The position numbers were made by a program, and so were the translations under genes. From Exophiala sp. HKRS030 (taxonomy: Eukaryota; Ascomycota; Eurotiomycetes; Chaetothyriales; Herpotrichiellaceae), in the NCBI GenBank assembly GCA_023897205.1, contig JAHWDD010000011.1, forward strand, positions 310,001 through 374,000: a stretch of DNA of 64,000 nt, in the 5' to 3' direction. Positions 21,457-33,125 of this stretch are shown here, piece by piece. Below the pieces are notes generated by a model that worked only from the letters and a program-made list of their open reading frames with translations, made no database searches and was not told where the DNA came from. The stretch's first letter is position 1, and every line of letters starts with the position of its first letter.

Positions 21457-22285
21457 TGTTGTTGATGTGCCTGTGATCGTTCTGTGATTGATCGTGTGAG
21501 CTGTTGCTAACAATGGGTTAGGATGTAGGGAATGATATCTTGTCCAGGAATTCTTCTGCGATAAAGATAGGCGGGCAGTCACTTGATATCATACTGGCAT
21601 CATCCTGCGAGTTCAGGCATCGCCAAAATCAAGGAAGTTTCTTCCGGGCTCTACAGTTCTGATATCAGACTGGTGATCAATGACTTCACATGTTGCAGCA
21701 CTGTGGACAGGGATGACATTGAGCGGGGTGAGGCATTGTGAGCCTAGGCAGGCATGTGCCCATCCTCATACGAGTATCAGCGACTGGAGGCTCATCGGTG
21801 TGACATCAAAGCACTTCCAACTTCGTATCCAAGGAGAGGTCTTATTGATGGTTGCTCATCCGTTTCCAAAGTGAAGTAATGAAGGAGCGCAGGTGTTGGG
21901 AAATCAAACTAGAGTTATATAGGCCCCTTAACATCACTCCGGTGCCTTAGGTATGGTCGAAGAATTCATTCCATTGCTGTAACATCTGGACATTAACACG
22001 AGCAAGATTCGTCTGAATTAATGCCGAGGTATTTGAGACGCGATGATGTTGTTGGCGATCGATGACGGCGTCATTTGAATGCCAAACCTGCCTCCATCGC
22101 AGTGTTACTTCTTGATGGAAACTGTTAAATCTTGAGGGTCGTGATAAGACATGCTTGAGACCAGGTAATGTATCTTGCGCTGCAATTCTTCCTACTCCTT
22201 CGCTCTTTCATTCTCTTTGTCGCAAACTGTACAGGAGCGGATCTCAATACCCTCCAATACCTGCAGGTTCCCCTTCTCTGCGCCC
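21457..22285. other. Divergent promoter region
   Basis: Separates the repeat protein (minus) from the esterase (plus). No gene is seen. The frame of the esterase is open back to 22175, but the codons before 22286 do not look like part of the protein. Confidence 0.45.
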
Positions 22286-23755
22286 ATGGATGCTTCACCA
22301 TCAGCCCTCATTCGACTGCTTCTTCCTCGCATACCACTCATCCTTAAGACTGCTCTTCTCAACATCCTGTCGCTATCCGAAAATTCGTCGAGACAAGATG
22401 CAAGGACTGAGATTACTGTTGCGCTCATACGGTCCATTACGCAGGTTAGAAAACCAATGCGATTCCTGCAGAGGGTCTCAACTCGAGACCCTGGCATAAA
22501 GGGTCCAGTGCTGGTCTCGAAGGACACAATTCCAGCTCCAATTGACCACACTATAAGAGATGCTCTTGACACAGCTATCAGGGAGCTTGGGGATGGTTCG
22601 GAAACATACACCCTTCCCGAAATTGTGGCTGTCGAGACAGAATGGATCACATATAAGGCCGGGGTACCGGCCAACGAACCTAGAGCTGATGTGACGGAGA
22701 GGGGCCACTATCAGACCATCATGGAGAATATTTCCTCGCCGACAACTATCTTATATTTCCATGGAGGTGCCTATTTTCTCATGGACCCGGCCACTCATCG
22801 GACTACTACTTCTCGACTCGCAAAGTTGACTGGTGGACGTTGTTATTCCGTTCGGTATCGTTTGGCACCGCAGCACCCATTCCCCTCGCAGCTTCTTGAC
22901 GCTTTCATTGCATATCTTTCATTACTCTCGCCTCCTCAGGGAATGCATCACGAACCTGTCTCTGCCCGGCATATCGTCTTCGCAGGCGATTCAGCCGGGG
23001 GCAACCTTGCAATTGCACTGATGCTATTACTTTTGACGTTGAAGAGGAAGGGTATTCAAAGTATCAACTTTCACGGCGCTGAAGTTTCTATAGAGTTACC
23101 AGGAGGCGTCGCCATCAACTCTCCATGGGTTGACATTGGACTCGCTCTACCCTCGTTGCAACGCAATGCCCACTTCGACTACCTTGATCCGCCAAGTGCC
23201 GTCGGTTTGTCCAAGACAGAGCCACTTCCAGATGACCTATGGCCTACAAGTCCTCCGCGTGCAGAAATCTTCTGCAATGCTTCCATGATGATGCACCCTC
23301 TAGCCTCTCCGTTGGCTGCTCCTCCAAAGCTTTGGGAGGGAATGCCACCAATCTTCATGTGTCTAGGCAATGAGAGCCTCGAAGATGAGATCACCTTGAT
23401 GGCACGCAAAATGCATCAAGGTGGCGGGATTGTGGACTTTGCGGGTTTTGAAGGCATGCCTCATTGTTTTGCCATGGTCTTCCCCGCATCGCCTATGGCA
23501 AGAGATTGCTTCGAGCGCTGGGCAAAATTTTGCTCAAATACCACTCAAGGCGAAAGGCGAAAGTCAAGTAGAGCTTGCTGGGCGAAAGCATTTTCCAATC
23601 CACCGGAACACGAAGACGTGGAACTGGACCAGATCAGTCAGATTAGCGACGAAGAGGCATTCAAGTTCATGAAGAAAAGACAAGAGCAATCCATGAATCG
23701 AGAGCAAGAAGCTGTAACTAAATGGCAAGAACAACAATCAAGAGCGAAATTATGA
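22286..23755 (+). CDS. Alpha/beta-hydrolase, HSL-type esterase/lipase
   Basis: Single exon, 489 residues from Met at 22286, the first good start with C at -3 and a short hydrophobic N-terminus. An upstream extension of 37 codons is open but unlikely. The hormone-sensitive-lipase motifs are present: Y-F-H-G-G-A-Y (oxyanion hole, about 157-163) and G-D-S-A-G-G with nucleophile Ser236. An acidic residue follows in L-G-N-E-S-L-E-D-E and the likely catalytic His in G-M-P-H-C-F-A. The last 70 residues are charged and coiled-coil-like (Q/E/K-rich). The N-terminal hydrophobic helix may attach it to a membrane. Substrates of such fungal proteins are short-chain esters or steryl acetates; here unknown. 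Its 3' end is 95 bases from that of the enoyl-CoA hydratase gene. Confidence 0.88.
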   Translation: MDASPSALIRLLLPRIPLILKTALLNILSLSENSSRQDARTEITVALIRSITQVRKPMRFLQRVSTRDPGIKGPVLVSKDTIPAPIDHTIRDALDTAIRELGDGSETYTLPEIVAVETEWITYKAGVPANEPRADVTERGHYQTIMENISSPTTILYFHGGAYFLMDPATHRTTTSRLAKLTGGRCYSVRYRLAPQHPFPSQLLDAFIAYLSLLSPPQGMHHEPVSARHIVFAGDSAGGNLAIALMLLLLTLKRKGIQSINFHGAEVSIELPGGVAINSPWVDIGLALPSLQRNAHFDYLDPPSAVGLSKTEPLPDDLWPTSPPRAEIFCNASMMMHPLASPLAAPPKLWEGMPPIFMCLGNESLEDEITLMARKMHQGGGIVDFAGFEGMPHCFAMVFPASPMARDCFERWAKFCSNTTQGERRKSSRACWAKAFSNPPEHEDVELDQISQISDEEAFKFMKKRQEQSMNREQEAVTKWQEQQSRAKL

Positions 23756-23850
23756 GCTGCCATCTGCAACAACAGTATGGGATCAACGCGCAGTTGTCAG
23801 CATCGAACAAATCATGGCGCCGTCTCGCTCCTTGTCTGTCCCTAATGCCC

Positions 23851-24897
23851 TCACAATTTGGGCTTGCTCGCAGGATCAATCCGCGGCCTAGAGCCAGTAT
23901 CGACCTCGCTATACCACGGGTAGAACGGAGGTCCATCCCTTTCCAGGGTAGCCGCGAATCTTGGCTCACGCTTCTCAAGGAAACTCTTCACACCTTCTTG
24001 ACAATCCCTACACTCTCATCAGCCAGGGCCTGTTCATGGAAGGGGACACATACCTGTTCGCAAACATATGATAAAGTACGGCACTGTCAAGAAGATGTGT
24101 TTCCTCAGCCGTGGATTTACCTCTCCACATCAATTCTCGATTCAGAAAGCTGGCCATGATACTTGTCTTGTCAGCAATGTTTGTTGCCAATTGCAACCCT
24201 CTCTTAAGCACATCTTCTTGTCTTTCAATGACCTCTTGAAACAAGCCGCCAAAATGCTTCGAGTCTCCTCGATAGACGTCACCTGTGGTCAAAAGGTATA
24301 CGGCGTTGGAGTACCCAATGAGCCTGGGCAAGAAGAATGAGCTGTTCGATTCCATGGTGATGCCTCGCCTTGCAAACACAAAGCCGTACTTCGATGAGGC
24401 ATGAGCGATCCTTATTGCCGCGGAAAGACCCATTGTCATGCCGAGACCCACAGCAGGACCATTCATGGCCATGATTGTTGGCTTGCGACAGCGGTATATG
24501 CACAGATTCAAGCGGCCGCCTCTGTACAAGCATCAGCATATACTCCGTTTCCATTGTGTGGGTATCAGTACGGATCACGCTTGTCAGTCAATCTCTCATT
24601 AGCACCATCACTTGGAAATCCGATATCAAGGTCTGCTCCAGCACAGAACATCTTCCCTGCCCCGGTGATAACGACGACTTTGACTCGTTCATCGAGATCT
24701 AGCATTGGGTAGACAAGCTCGAAGTCCTGCACCATTTGAAAGGTGAATGCATTGCCTTGTTTGGGGCGGTTGAGTGTGATGACTATTATCGGTGTAGCTT
24801 CACTAGCATTTTCAGGATAATGGGACACCTTGATGTCCTTGACCGGTAGGTTGGTGTAATCTCGTGGTATCCGTACTTGAACTGGGTCGGGAAGCAT
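23851..24897 (-). CDS. Enoyl-CoA hydratase/isomerase, probably peroxisomal
   Basis: Exons 24897-24572, 24521-24054 and 24007-23851 join in frame to 316 residues; the introns are 50 and 46 bases. The crotonase fold is clear: I-T-L-N-R-P near residue 40, V-V-I-T-G-A-G-K-M-F-C-A-G-A-D-L-D (first oxyanion loop, 74-90), and K-P-T-I-M-A-M-N-G-P-A-V-G-L-G-M-T (second oxyanion loop). A Glu following R-R-G-I-T-M-E-S-N-S-S-F-F-L-P-R is in the usual place for a catalytic acid. The third exon ends the protein in P-K-L, a variant of the peroxisomal signal PTS1, which fits a role in side-chain or fatty-acid beta-oxidation. Whether it is a hydratase or a delta3,delta2-isomerase is open. Confidence 0.88.
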
Positions 24898-25511
24898 GAC
24901 TGATTTCTTCGAGCCGTAACAAGAGGACTGTGGTATTTAGAGACGTTCAGGTAACTTGGAAACGATAGCAAGACTTGGAATGGAAGAGGTCTGATATAGC
25001 AGCATATAACAATGTAACTGCAGCTCGTAACCGTGTAAGGCCTCGGAACTGAATAAATGATTTGTGATCCTTCCACGCAAATGAGACTGATGCTGTGATT
25101 TTACCTCGGGTATACATCTATATCATTTACGTGGATACAGTCACGTCAGATTCAAACAAGCATGGCATTGACGATTTAACAACAGAAATAGATGTGTTTT
25201 GAAGAAGAAGAAGAAGAAGCAGCGTGAAGATGGGTGTGCGTTGAACACTGCATCTACTCGTAGCCGGGGACAATATTTCGGATGTCAAGTTATTCCGATC
25301 CGAGTCTCATTGGCATGAATTCGATCTGCGGAGTATCAAATGCCTTGGGACTGAGTCACTGCATCCAAGACACATCGCTCCCTAGAGAGAGGTTCATAAT
25401 GACTACTATCATTTGGTTGCGAGTATGCCTTCACTATTGCTAACCTGTGTAAGCTACCTCGTGTTGCCGATCACCCTTGCTCGCTGAGGACAGACATCCC
25501 TTTCTAGATAT
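24898..25511. other. Divergent promoter region
   Basis: Between the enoyl-CoA hydratase gene (minus) and the gene at 25512 (plus). Contains a GAA microsatellite at 25201. No gene is seen. Confidence 0.45.
25201..25219 (+). repeat. (GAA)6 microsatellite
   Basis: Nineteen bases of uninterrupted GAA repeat in intergenic DNA. Confidence 0.9.
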
Positions 25512-26093
25512 ATGTACCAGTCCCTGATAATCCCGTGGTCGCAAGAGCCAAATGAAGCTGAACGACAATATCGCGATGCTGGCCTTGTGAAGACCAAAGG
25601 CACAATGTTCCTGCTTCCTCCCTCCACCGATGTCTTACGCGAATCCTTCAATTCTCCCCCTCGACCCAAAACACGGATGTCGTCAGGTGCAGTGGCTCTT
25701 TGTAAACATTTCGAGCGCGGAGGTGCATCTTCTGAGCACGGCCGACATCATCCTTTCTGGTCTCTGCCTGCTGGGAGCAACGAGAACAAAACAAATACTG
25801 CGGGTCAGATATTGGAATCCATGTTGGCGCAGGCGGTCTGGAAAAACGTCATGCTGCTGCACCACGGAGTGGCTGTGTATGAAATCAGAAATGCCCTGGG
25901 GTTCGGTATGAGGTGGACTTTGGATCTCGAAGAGAAGCCATCTACTGTACAGTTCGGCGAGGAAAAGGCCGATCCGACAGAAGTCCAGGACGACCTGGAC
26001 AAGGATTGGATCATCAACTGGACCACCTTTCGGGGTTTCTTAGAACCTATTGCTGGGATGGATCATGAACTGCCCAGGAACGAAACCGGCTAA
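25512..26093 (+). CDS. Uncharacterised protein, 193 aa
   Basis: Single open frame of 193 residues. I do not recognise a named domain. The C-terminal 100 residues look like a folded, conserved unit with W-K-N-V-M-L-L-H-H-G-V-A-V-Y-E-I-R-N, G-F-G-M-R-W-T-L-D-L-E-E, then W-T-T-F-R-G-F-L-E-P-I and G-M-D-H-E-L-P-R. The N-terminal half is less ordered. There is no signal peptide and no membrane helix. The start is the first ATG of the frame, but a spliced upstream exon cannot be excluded. It is divergently transcribed from the enoyl-CoA hydratase gene. Confidence 0.55.
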   Translation: MYQSLIIPWSQEPNEAERQYRDAGLVKTKGTMFLLPPSTDVLRESFNSPPRPKTRMSSGAVALCKHFERGGASSEHGRHHPFWSLPAGSNENKTNTAGQILESMLAQAVWKNVMLLHHGVAVYEIRNALGFGMRWTLDLEEKPSTVQFGEEKADPTEVQDDLDKDWIINWTTFRGFLEPIAGMDHELPRNETG

Positions 26094-27238
26094 CAGTCCG
26101 AGTTCGGATTGAGTCCGTAGAGGCAGGCTCTCGAGCCTCAAGATAGAGTCTTCCGGACAGCCGAAAGTCATGACCGCTATACCTGGGCCTGTATTGGCTG
26201 ACCACAGAGAATGGTACCTGCAGTAAGGCTCCCAAGACAACATCGACTTCCTCCGCGTTACTGGCACCTCAAGGTCATCTTTTACGAGAATGCCCGGGAT
26301 CTCGACCGCCGGAGACCTGGATGAACGGATTGCATGCAGCAGTCTAGATGCAAGATTGGCACGTTGACTTACGGAGTGCCGCAACGGAGTCTTATAAACT
26401 TATATATACATACCTGAACCCGAACTCGCCAAATTTCTCTTCCTTACCTTATCCTATCCCTCTCTTTACTCTTCCCATGTTGCTGGTCCTCGTACACCAG
26501 AACCAAAACATTTTCGAGATAGAATGTCCTCCGCAATCCGATTTCCCACCCCGCTAAAACACGGACTGAGAACCGGCTCCCCGGCAATGCTACTCCACCC
26601 CCACGGAGGGGGGCTCATGGGTGGTGTTGGACAAGTCGGTTCTTCCCCTGGAGAAGAGCCATTTTCGCCATGGGGAAGTGCCAGTGATTGATTGACCCAT
26701 GGCCAAGTTTGATGACCAGACACTGACTGGTGACGCCTCGATGCAACCATGCGCGAACGGCGCTTGCTTGTGCACAGTTTAGGCTCAAACGCGTGCCTGA
26801 GTCCTGCTGCTAAGTCGACTGTTCATGTGAGCATTATCGACTCACCTCGGCAGTCATTTCGGGGTTATGCCTCAGTGCAAGGAGCCTTCGGTCCTCCGAT
26901 CTTCCTGTTTGCTCTGCTCAAGGCTTGTCCCGTGCCCTCTGCCACGTTGTCTCCTCAGTCCTATTCTATCGCAATTTCTTCATCCCATTCGTGTAACCTC
27001 CATCATTTCGGTGTCTGTTCAAGCCCTCATCTCAAAACCATGATATAGAATTCGGGTCATCGGGAGTACCAGGTTTTGACATGCGCGTTCTTGCATCAAT
27101 CTGCAGCTCCAGTTCCGATCTTGCAAGGTTTACGGCGCCCCCTCGTCTGTCGGTGTGATTACGCCAATCATCCAGCATGGCTCACACTCTTTTCTCGACA
27201 TGTTCGTTGAACCTATCGGCTAAACTATCTACCAAGGG
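26094..27238. other. Intergenic, upstream of transhydrogenase
   Basis: 1.1 kb that holds the promoter of the transhydrogenase gene. Short frames such as 26749-27048 are unsupported. Another ATG at 27177 could be the true start of that gene (see its entry). Confidence 0.4.
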
Positions 27239-30200
27239 ATGCCTTGTGCGCCTCGATCAAGGTATATACCAATCCTTCCCTCGCAGGGACGTGCGATCTA
27301 ATAAAACCCGAATCAGCCCTCAGGCCGAGCGTCGTTCATCTACGCGTGCGACAAAATCAACACGCAAAGCACCATGTTCATTCGCGGGCACGCGGCCTTG
27401 TTCCGCCCTGGGTCCAATCTAATGCCCTGACGCGAAGTTCACCAAAATCGGTTGTAGTATGGACGAGATCAAAGTCCGAGGTTCCCACCTCGTCGGTGCC
27501 GTATACAGAGCTGACCTTGGGTGTTCCAAAAGAAACCCATCCTGGGGAACGCCGCGTGGCTGTGGCTCCCCAAAACGTTCCCCTGCTTTTGAAGAAGGGA
27601 TTCTCAAGGATCATTGTTGAAAGCGGCGCTGGCGCCGAATCTGAATACCCGGACGAACTTTATGAACATATGGGCGCCCAAGTGGTTGACCGTAAGACTG
27701 TCTTTTCCGAAAGCAACATTCTTCTAAAAGTTCGACCACCAAACGTGGAAAATGAGGTCCCCATCATTCGTCAGGGCGCGGCCTTGATCTCCTTCGTTCA
27801 ACCGGCCCAAAACAAGAAACTGGTCGATGCTCTTGCTGAGCGTCACGTCACTACATTCGCGATGGACATGATTCCGAGAATCTCACGAGCACAGGCGTTC
27901 GATGCTCTCAGTTCTATGGCTAACATTGCTGGCTACAAGGCTGTTCTAGAGGCGTCTAATCATTTCGGTCGTTTCCTAACCGGTCAGGTCACAGCTGCTG
28001 GCAAGATTCCTCCCTCGAAAGTCTTGGTCATTGGTGCCGGTGTAGCAGGTCTCAGCGCTATTACCACGGCTCGTCGATTGGGAGCGATCGTGCGTGGCTT
28101 TGACACCCGTTCGGCTGCTCGTGAACAAGTTCAATCACTGGGTGCCGACTTTCTTGAGGTTACCGTCCAGGAGGAAGGTGCCGCAGCTGGCGGATACAGT
28201 AAAGAAATGTCCAAAGAGTTTATCGAAGCAGAAATGAAGCTGTTCATGGAACAATGCAAGGACGTTGACATTGTCATCACAACCGCCCAAATTCCTGGCA
28301 AGGCCTCTCCAAAACTCATCACGGAAAAAATGGTCAGCGCCATGAAACCCGGCTCTGTCATTGTCGACCTCGCTTCCGAGGGAGGAGGGAATTGCGAAGT
28401 CACGCAACCAGGAAAGTTGATTGTCCACAATCATGTCACCGTCATCGGGTACACAGACTTCCCATCGCGACTTCCAACGCAATCATCCAGTCTGTACTCG
28501 AATAATATCACGAAGTTCCTGCTATCTCTTGCACCCCAGGACAATGCATTTGGTATTGACATGGAAGATGAAGTCACCCGTGGTGCCATCGTAACGCACA
28601 ATGGCCAAGTCATCCCTCCTGCGCCCCGACCTGCACCACCACCGCCATCGACACAACAGTCGCACGAACCTGAGACGAAACCGGTCGAGTTGACCCCATG
28701 GCAAAAACAGACTCGACAGGTCGCAACCGTGACTGGAGGTATGAGTGCTGCACTTGCGTTGGGAAAACTTACTAGTCCGTTGTTCATGGGTAGTATGTTC
28801 ACTGCCGGTCTTGCTGGTTTAATCGGATACCGCTCCGTCTGGGGTGTGATCCCGGCTTTGCACTCGCCTCTCATGAGCGTGACCAACGCCATCTCTGGGA
28901 TAGTCGGTGTTGGTGGATTCTTCATCATGGGGGGTGGTTATTTGCCCGAAACTGTGCCCCAAGCCCTGGGGGCGCTGTCCGTCTTGCTTGCATTTGTCAA
29001 CGTCTCTGGAGGCTTTGTGATAACAAAGAGGATGCTGGATATGTTCAAACGACCTACTGATCCACCTGAATACCCGTGGCTGTATGCGGTCCCCGGTGTA
29101 CTCTTTGGCGGTGGCTTTATCGCCGCGGCAAGCACTGGAATGGCTGGCCTTGTTCAGGCAGGGTATTTGGTGAGCAGTCTGCTTTGCATAGGTAAGGCTT
29201 TTCTCGATGATGTCGAGACACAATTTAAGTGACCGTACAGGTTCAATTTCGGGTCTTGCGTCACAGGCAACCGCTAGAACTGGAAACTTGCTTGGTATCC
29301 TAGGTGTATTATCGGGTATACTCGCATCGCTTGCGGCGGTTGGATTCTCGCCTGAAGTGATGACACAATTTGGTGGAATCGTAGCCGTCGGTGCTCTTGT
29401 TGGTATGTTCATTCGTCTCCTGCTATTTGCCACTTATTGATTGATTCTTGATAGGTGCTTTGATCGGCAGGCGTATCACACCTACCGAACTTCCACAAAC
29501 TGTTGCAGCTTTGCATTCAGTGGTCGGTCTAGCCGCCGTTCTTACCAGCATAGGATCTGTCCTTGCCCATGTTTCTGACATTTCAACGCTGCATATGGTT
29601 ACTGCATATCTGGGTGTTCTTATCGGTACGTATCTCGTCGTTTGCGGAGAAGATTCTAGGATTGACACAGAATTTTGCAGGCGGTATAACGTTCACGGGT
29701 TCTATCGTGGCTTTCCTCAAGCTTGCAGGAAGAATGTCCTCACGTCCGACCATCTTACCTGGTAGACATTTGATAAACTCAAGCCTTCTCGCCGCCAATG
29801 CTGGTACAATGGGCGCATTCGTCACTATGGCTCCTGGAGCACCGACTGTTGCTGCCATGTGTCTATCCGCCAATACTATCTTGAGTTTCGCCAAGGGATA
29901 TACGACGACGGCGGCAATAGGAGGCGCAGATATGCGTACGTTTGAGTCCCTACCAACGGAGACGTTCTGCTGACAATTCTTTCAGCTGTTGTTATCACCG
30001 TGTTGAATGCATATTCCGGCTTCGCACTCGTCGCCGAAGGTTTCATGCTAGACAATCCACTTTTGTTGACCGTTGGATCATTGATTGGCGTGAGCGGTTC
30101 GATTTTGTCTTATGTTATGGTATGCCTTTTGACTTCGGATCCATTGTGCTCTTCCATGTTGACAATTTTTGATTCCAGTGCGTGGCGATGAACCGATCGC

Positions 30201-30963
30201 TAACAAACGTCTTATTTGGTGGCATCGCTCCTATCGTACAAACTCCAGGACAGGAGATTAAAGGTCAAGTTACAAAGACAACGGTAGAAGAGACTGTCGA
30301 ATCAATGGCGAATGCAGAAAGTGTCATTATTGTACGTTTGAGGCTTTGCTCCCTCCCCCCTTGCTCTCCTAAAGAACACTTTCCACTGACCGAGCAATGT
30401 TTCTTTCAGGTCGTCGGTTACGGTATGGCTGTGGCCAAAGCACAATATGCAATCGCCGAAATCACGGCCCTACTCAGGTCCAAAGGAGTGAATGTTCGAT
30501 TTGCGATCCACCCGGTCGCGGGACGTATGCCCGGACAGTGTAACGTCCTCCTGGCCGAAGCGAGCGTGCCATACGACATCGTACTCGAAATGGATGAGAT
30601 CAATGACGATTTCCCGGACACCGACCTCACACTTGTCATTGGAGCCAATGACACGGTGAACCCGATCGCATTGGAACCCGGTAGTCCCATCGCGGGGATG
30701 CCAGTGTTGCATGCGTGGAAGAGTAAGAACGTCATTGTGATGAAACGAGGAATGAGTAGTGGTTACGGTAGGTTACACACATTCCTATCAGATGACCCAT
30801 CCAGCAGGAGAATAGAATGTGCTGACGCAATACCTTAGCTGACGTGCCTAACCCAATGTTCTACATGCCTGGTACGAAGATGTTGTTTGGTGATGCGAAG
30901 AGTACTTGTGACGCTCTCAAGGCGGCATTGGAAACTAGATACAAGGCACAATTTCATGTGTAA
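27239..30963 (+). CDS. NAD(P) transhydrogenase, mitochondrial
   Basis: Nine exons (27239-27261, 27324-29191, 29241-29402, 29455-29625, 29681-29935, 29986-30119, 30179-30331, 30410-30767, 30839-30963) sum to exactly 1083 codons, 1082 residues. The enzyme uses the proton gradient across the inner mitochondrial membrane to reduce NADP+ with NADH. All three parts are on one chain. Domain I binds NAD (L-G-V-P-K-E, then [11 protein letters not shown]). Domain II has about a dozen membrane helices, after a Pro-rich linker. Domain III binds NADP ([28 protein letters not shown]). The N-terminal 60 residues are rich in Arg, Ser and His, as in a targeting sequence. The first exon is the weakest part: an ATG at 27177 has a better context but needs an unclear splice. 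Confidence 0.93.
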
Positions 30964-31263
30964 ATGTTGCAGTCGGCAAGAATTTGGAAACCGAAGAGCA
31001 GGAATGAGAACGAGAGGAGAGGAGAAAGGACTCGGGGCTTTGAATGATGAATATGTGAAGATGGTCATTGTGCTGAGCTTTTTGTTGTGTGTTCGCGCAG
31101 AAGAAATAAATAGTTTGCACAATGATTTTTGTTTTTGGTCAGAGACTTGAACATTATGATTCAGTGGTAGTGCTAGATGAGACACAGTAAAAACTCTTTG
31201 AATAGATTTCATCTTTGGAAAACCTTGAAGCAGATTACAACCTCAATCCTCAATCCTCAATCT
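30964..31263. other. Intergenic between converging genes
   Basis: Shared 3' region of the transhydrogenase and cytochrome b561 genes. A seven-base unit CCTCAAT is repeated three times at 31241-31261. Confidence 0.6.
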
Positions 31264-32688
31264 TCAAACACGTGATATCTCTTGACTTGTAGTTGGTCTA
31301 GAAGAAGAACGAGAAGAAGAAGAGTCATTGTCGTTGCTACCTTTGGCGGTTACTGCCGTCGATGGTGGGCTGCTGTTTAGGACCTTTGTCTTTCCTTTTT
31401 CTTTTACAGCACTATTATTGGTGTCGGCATTTGTTGTTGCTGTCGTTGGGTGTCGTTGATCATGATCGCCGCCGGGGTAGGCGGCGTCCGGTCGCTGCTG
31501 CGCATCAGGCCGAGTACGTTCTCGTGGTCTGTCGAATTCCCACCAGACAATACTGACGGCCAAATAGATGATGAACACCAAAGTTGCAATGACTCCGTAC
31601 GCGGCTTTGGGTCCCTTTGGCCATTGAAAAACAGGGAGGGTCGATGCAAATCGTAGTCCCAGACCACCATTGATCATACCCAATAGGATAAAAAATCGAC
31701 CGAACCATGAATGGATCTGACCGAGACTGAGACTGCCGGGGAGGTCGAATGGTAACCGACGACCTCCAAGGAAAAAATGATTGATCAAGCCACTCATGAG
31801 TTGTAGGTTGATGAAACATAACAAAAGCAAACCAATGACGGGATGATAACCGTTGAGCTAGAGATTGAGTCAGTTAAATCCAAGGCACTTTTTGACAACC
31901 ACCGCCGCCACCACCATCACGACGAGATGTGAAGAAATGGAAAGACTGCCCACTTACAGAATGAGACTTTTTGGCCATCCAAATACCAAACCCAGAAGCA
32001 ATCATGAAGACCACGTAACCCAAAGATTGTACAGCTGCGTGAACCCAAACCGCGTTTGGATGTCGGGATACTCTCATGATGATACCTCCGACAGGGAAAA
32101 AAATCAAAAAGGCACTCGCCGCCAAAGCTGCGTGGACGATTCGAAATGTCTTGTAGTTTCGAGGACGAGTACCCCAACTAGTTGGCCACGGACGTACGTT
32201 GGCCCATTCACCACCACCGCCACCACCATAGTTTCCACTTCCACTTCCCCAATCTGATGAACCTGAACCTGACCATGAACCGGAACCAGAACCAGTGGGC
32301 CAAATTGTTGAGTCTGGATTCGTAAGCCATTTATAAGTGGCTGTGGCTGTGGCTGTGGCTGTGACTATTCCTGTACCCGTAGCTGTTGGCCACATCTTTG
32401 GCGAATCTGTGGGAGAAGGCCAGTTGGTAATTCCAGATGCTGTCGAAGGCCAGTCGGTAGGATATGGATTTGACCCATCCGCACGACCGACCAGGACAGA
32501 TGGAGCTTGATTTGTATGTCCTGTTGGGAAAGCGACAGTCAAATCCGTCGGATCTGTCATCGCTCCATGGACTATGACAAAAGTGTCAGCTTGGTACGTA
32601 ACAGCAACAAGTACTCGGATGAGTTGAACCCACCTGTCCATATGCTTAGTAGACAAAAAGTCATACGAAGTCTTGATTCAATCCCCAT
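31264..32688 (-). CDS. Cytochrome b561 membrane protein with Trp-Pro-rich ectodomain
   Basis: Exons 32688-32634, 32571-31958 and 31857-31264 (introns 62-63 and 100 bases) give 420 residues. Residues 1 to about 21 form a signal peptide. The next 140 residues are low in complexity: repeated W-P motifs (D-W-P, N-W-P, M-W-P, I-W-P, P-W-P), a Thr-Ala run made by a hexanucleotide repeat, then Ser/Gly. A b561 core follows with five to six helices and the haem histidines in R-I-V-H-A-A-L-A-A, W-V-H-A-A-V-Q, G-Y-H-P-V-I-G-L and G-Q-I-H-S-W-F-G-R. The C-terminal tail is Ser/Thr/Asp-rich. Most fungal relatives have a DOMON haem domain outside the membrane; none is visible here. It probably moves electrons across a membrane. 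An in-frame Met 25 codons upstream (32763) is an alternative start. Confidence 0.85.
32337..32363 (+). repeat. GTGGCT hexanucleotide repeat inside the b561 gene
   Basis: Four and a half GTGGCT units. On the minus strand they encode alternating Thr-Ala in the ectodomain. Such in-frame repeats readily change length. Confidence 0.9.
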
Positions 32689-33125
32689 GATGCCAGAATC
32701 GAACAACAGCCAGCAAAAAGAAAAAGGTGTTAGATAGGTGTCGACGACAAACAAAAGATCCAAACAGAAAGGTCAAGGTGGACATTCGAGAGAAACCCGT
32801 CGATGTCTTTGTATGGTAGATTTTATCATAAATCATGCTCGAACTGTAACGTCTCGACTCGGCCCGAAAAGGAAATTCCAGGGAGGGCATTGGAATGTGA
32901 GATTCTTCTCGAGCAACCATCGTAGATACAACACATTCTTCCGGTCTTGGGTCAGACAAACGCCACCTCGGTAACCAACTAAAGAAGAAAAAAGAACTCA
33001 TGGTGCAAATAGCTGGTGTTTGTATATTGCTAGGGTCATTTTCTCGTCAATCATTTCAACATGCATTCATTCATCAATCATAAAGTTGAGGTCCACATTC
33101 GTAATATCGGTACTGTCGATTCGAA
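32689..33125. other. Intergenic, tandem minus-strand genes
   Basis: Promoter of the cytochrome b561 gene and 3' region of the oxidoreductase gene. No gene is seen. Confidence 0.45.

Noticed and set aside
31241..31261. Three CCTCAAT tandem units
   Set aside because: Short tandem duplication between two 3' ends; no sign of a function.
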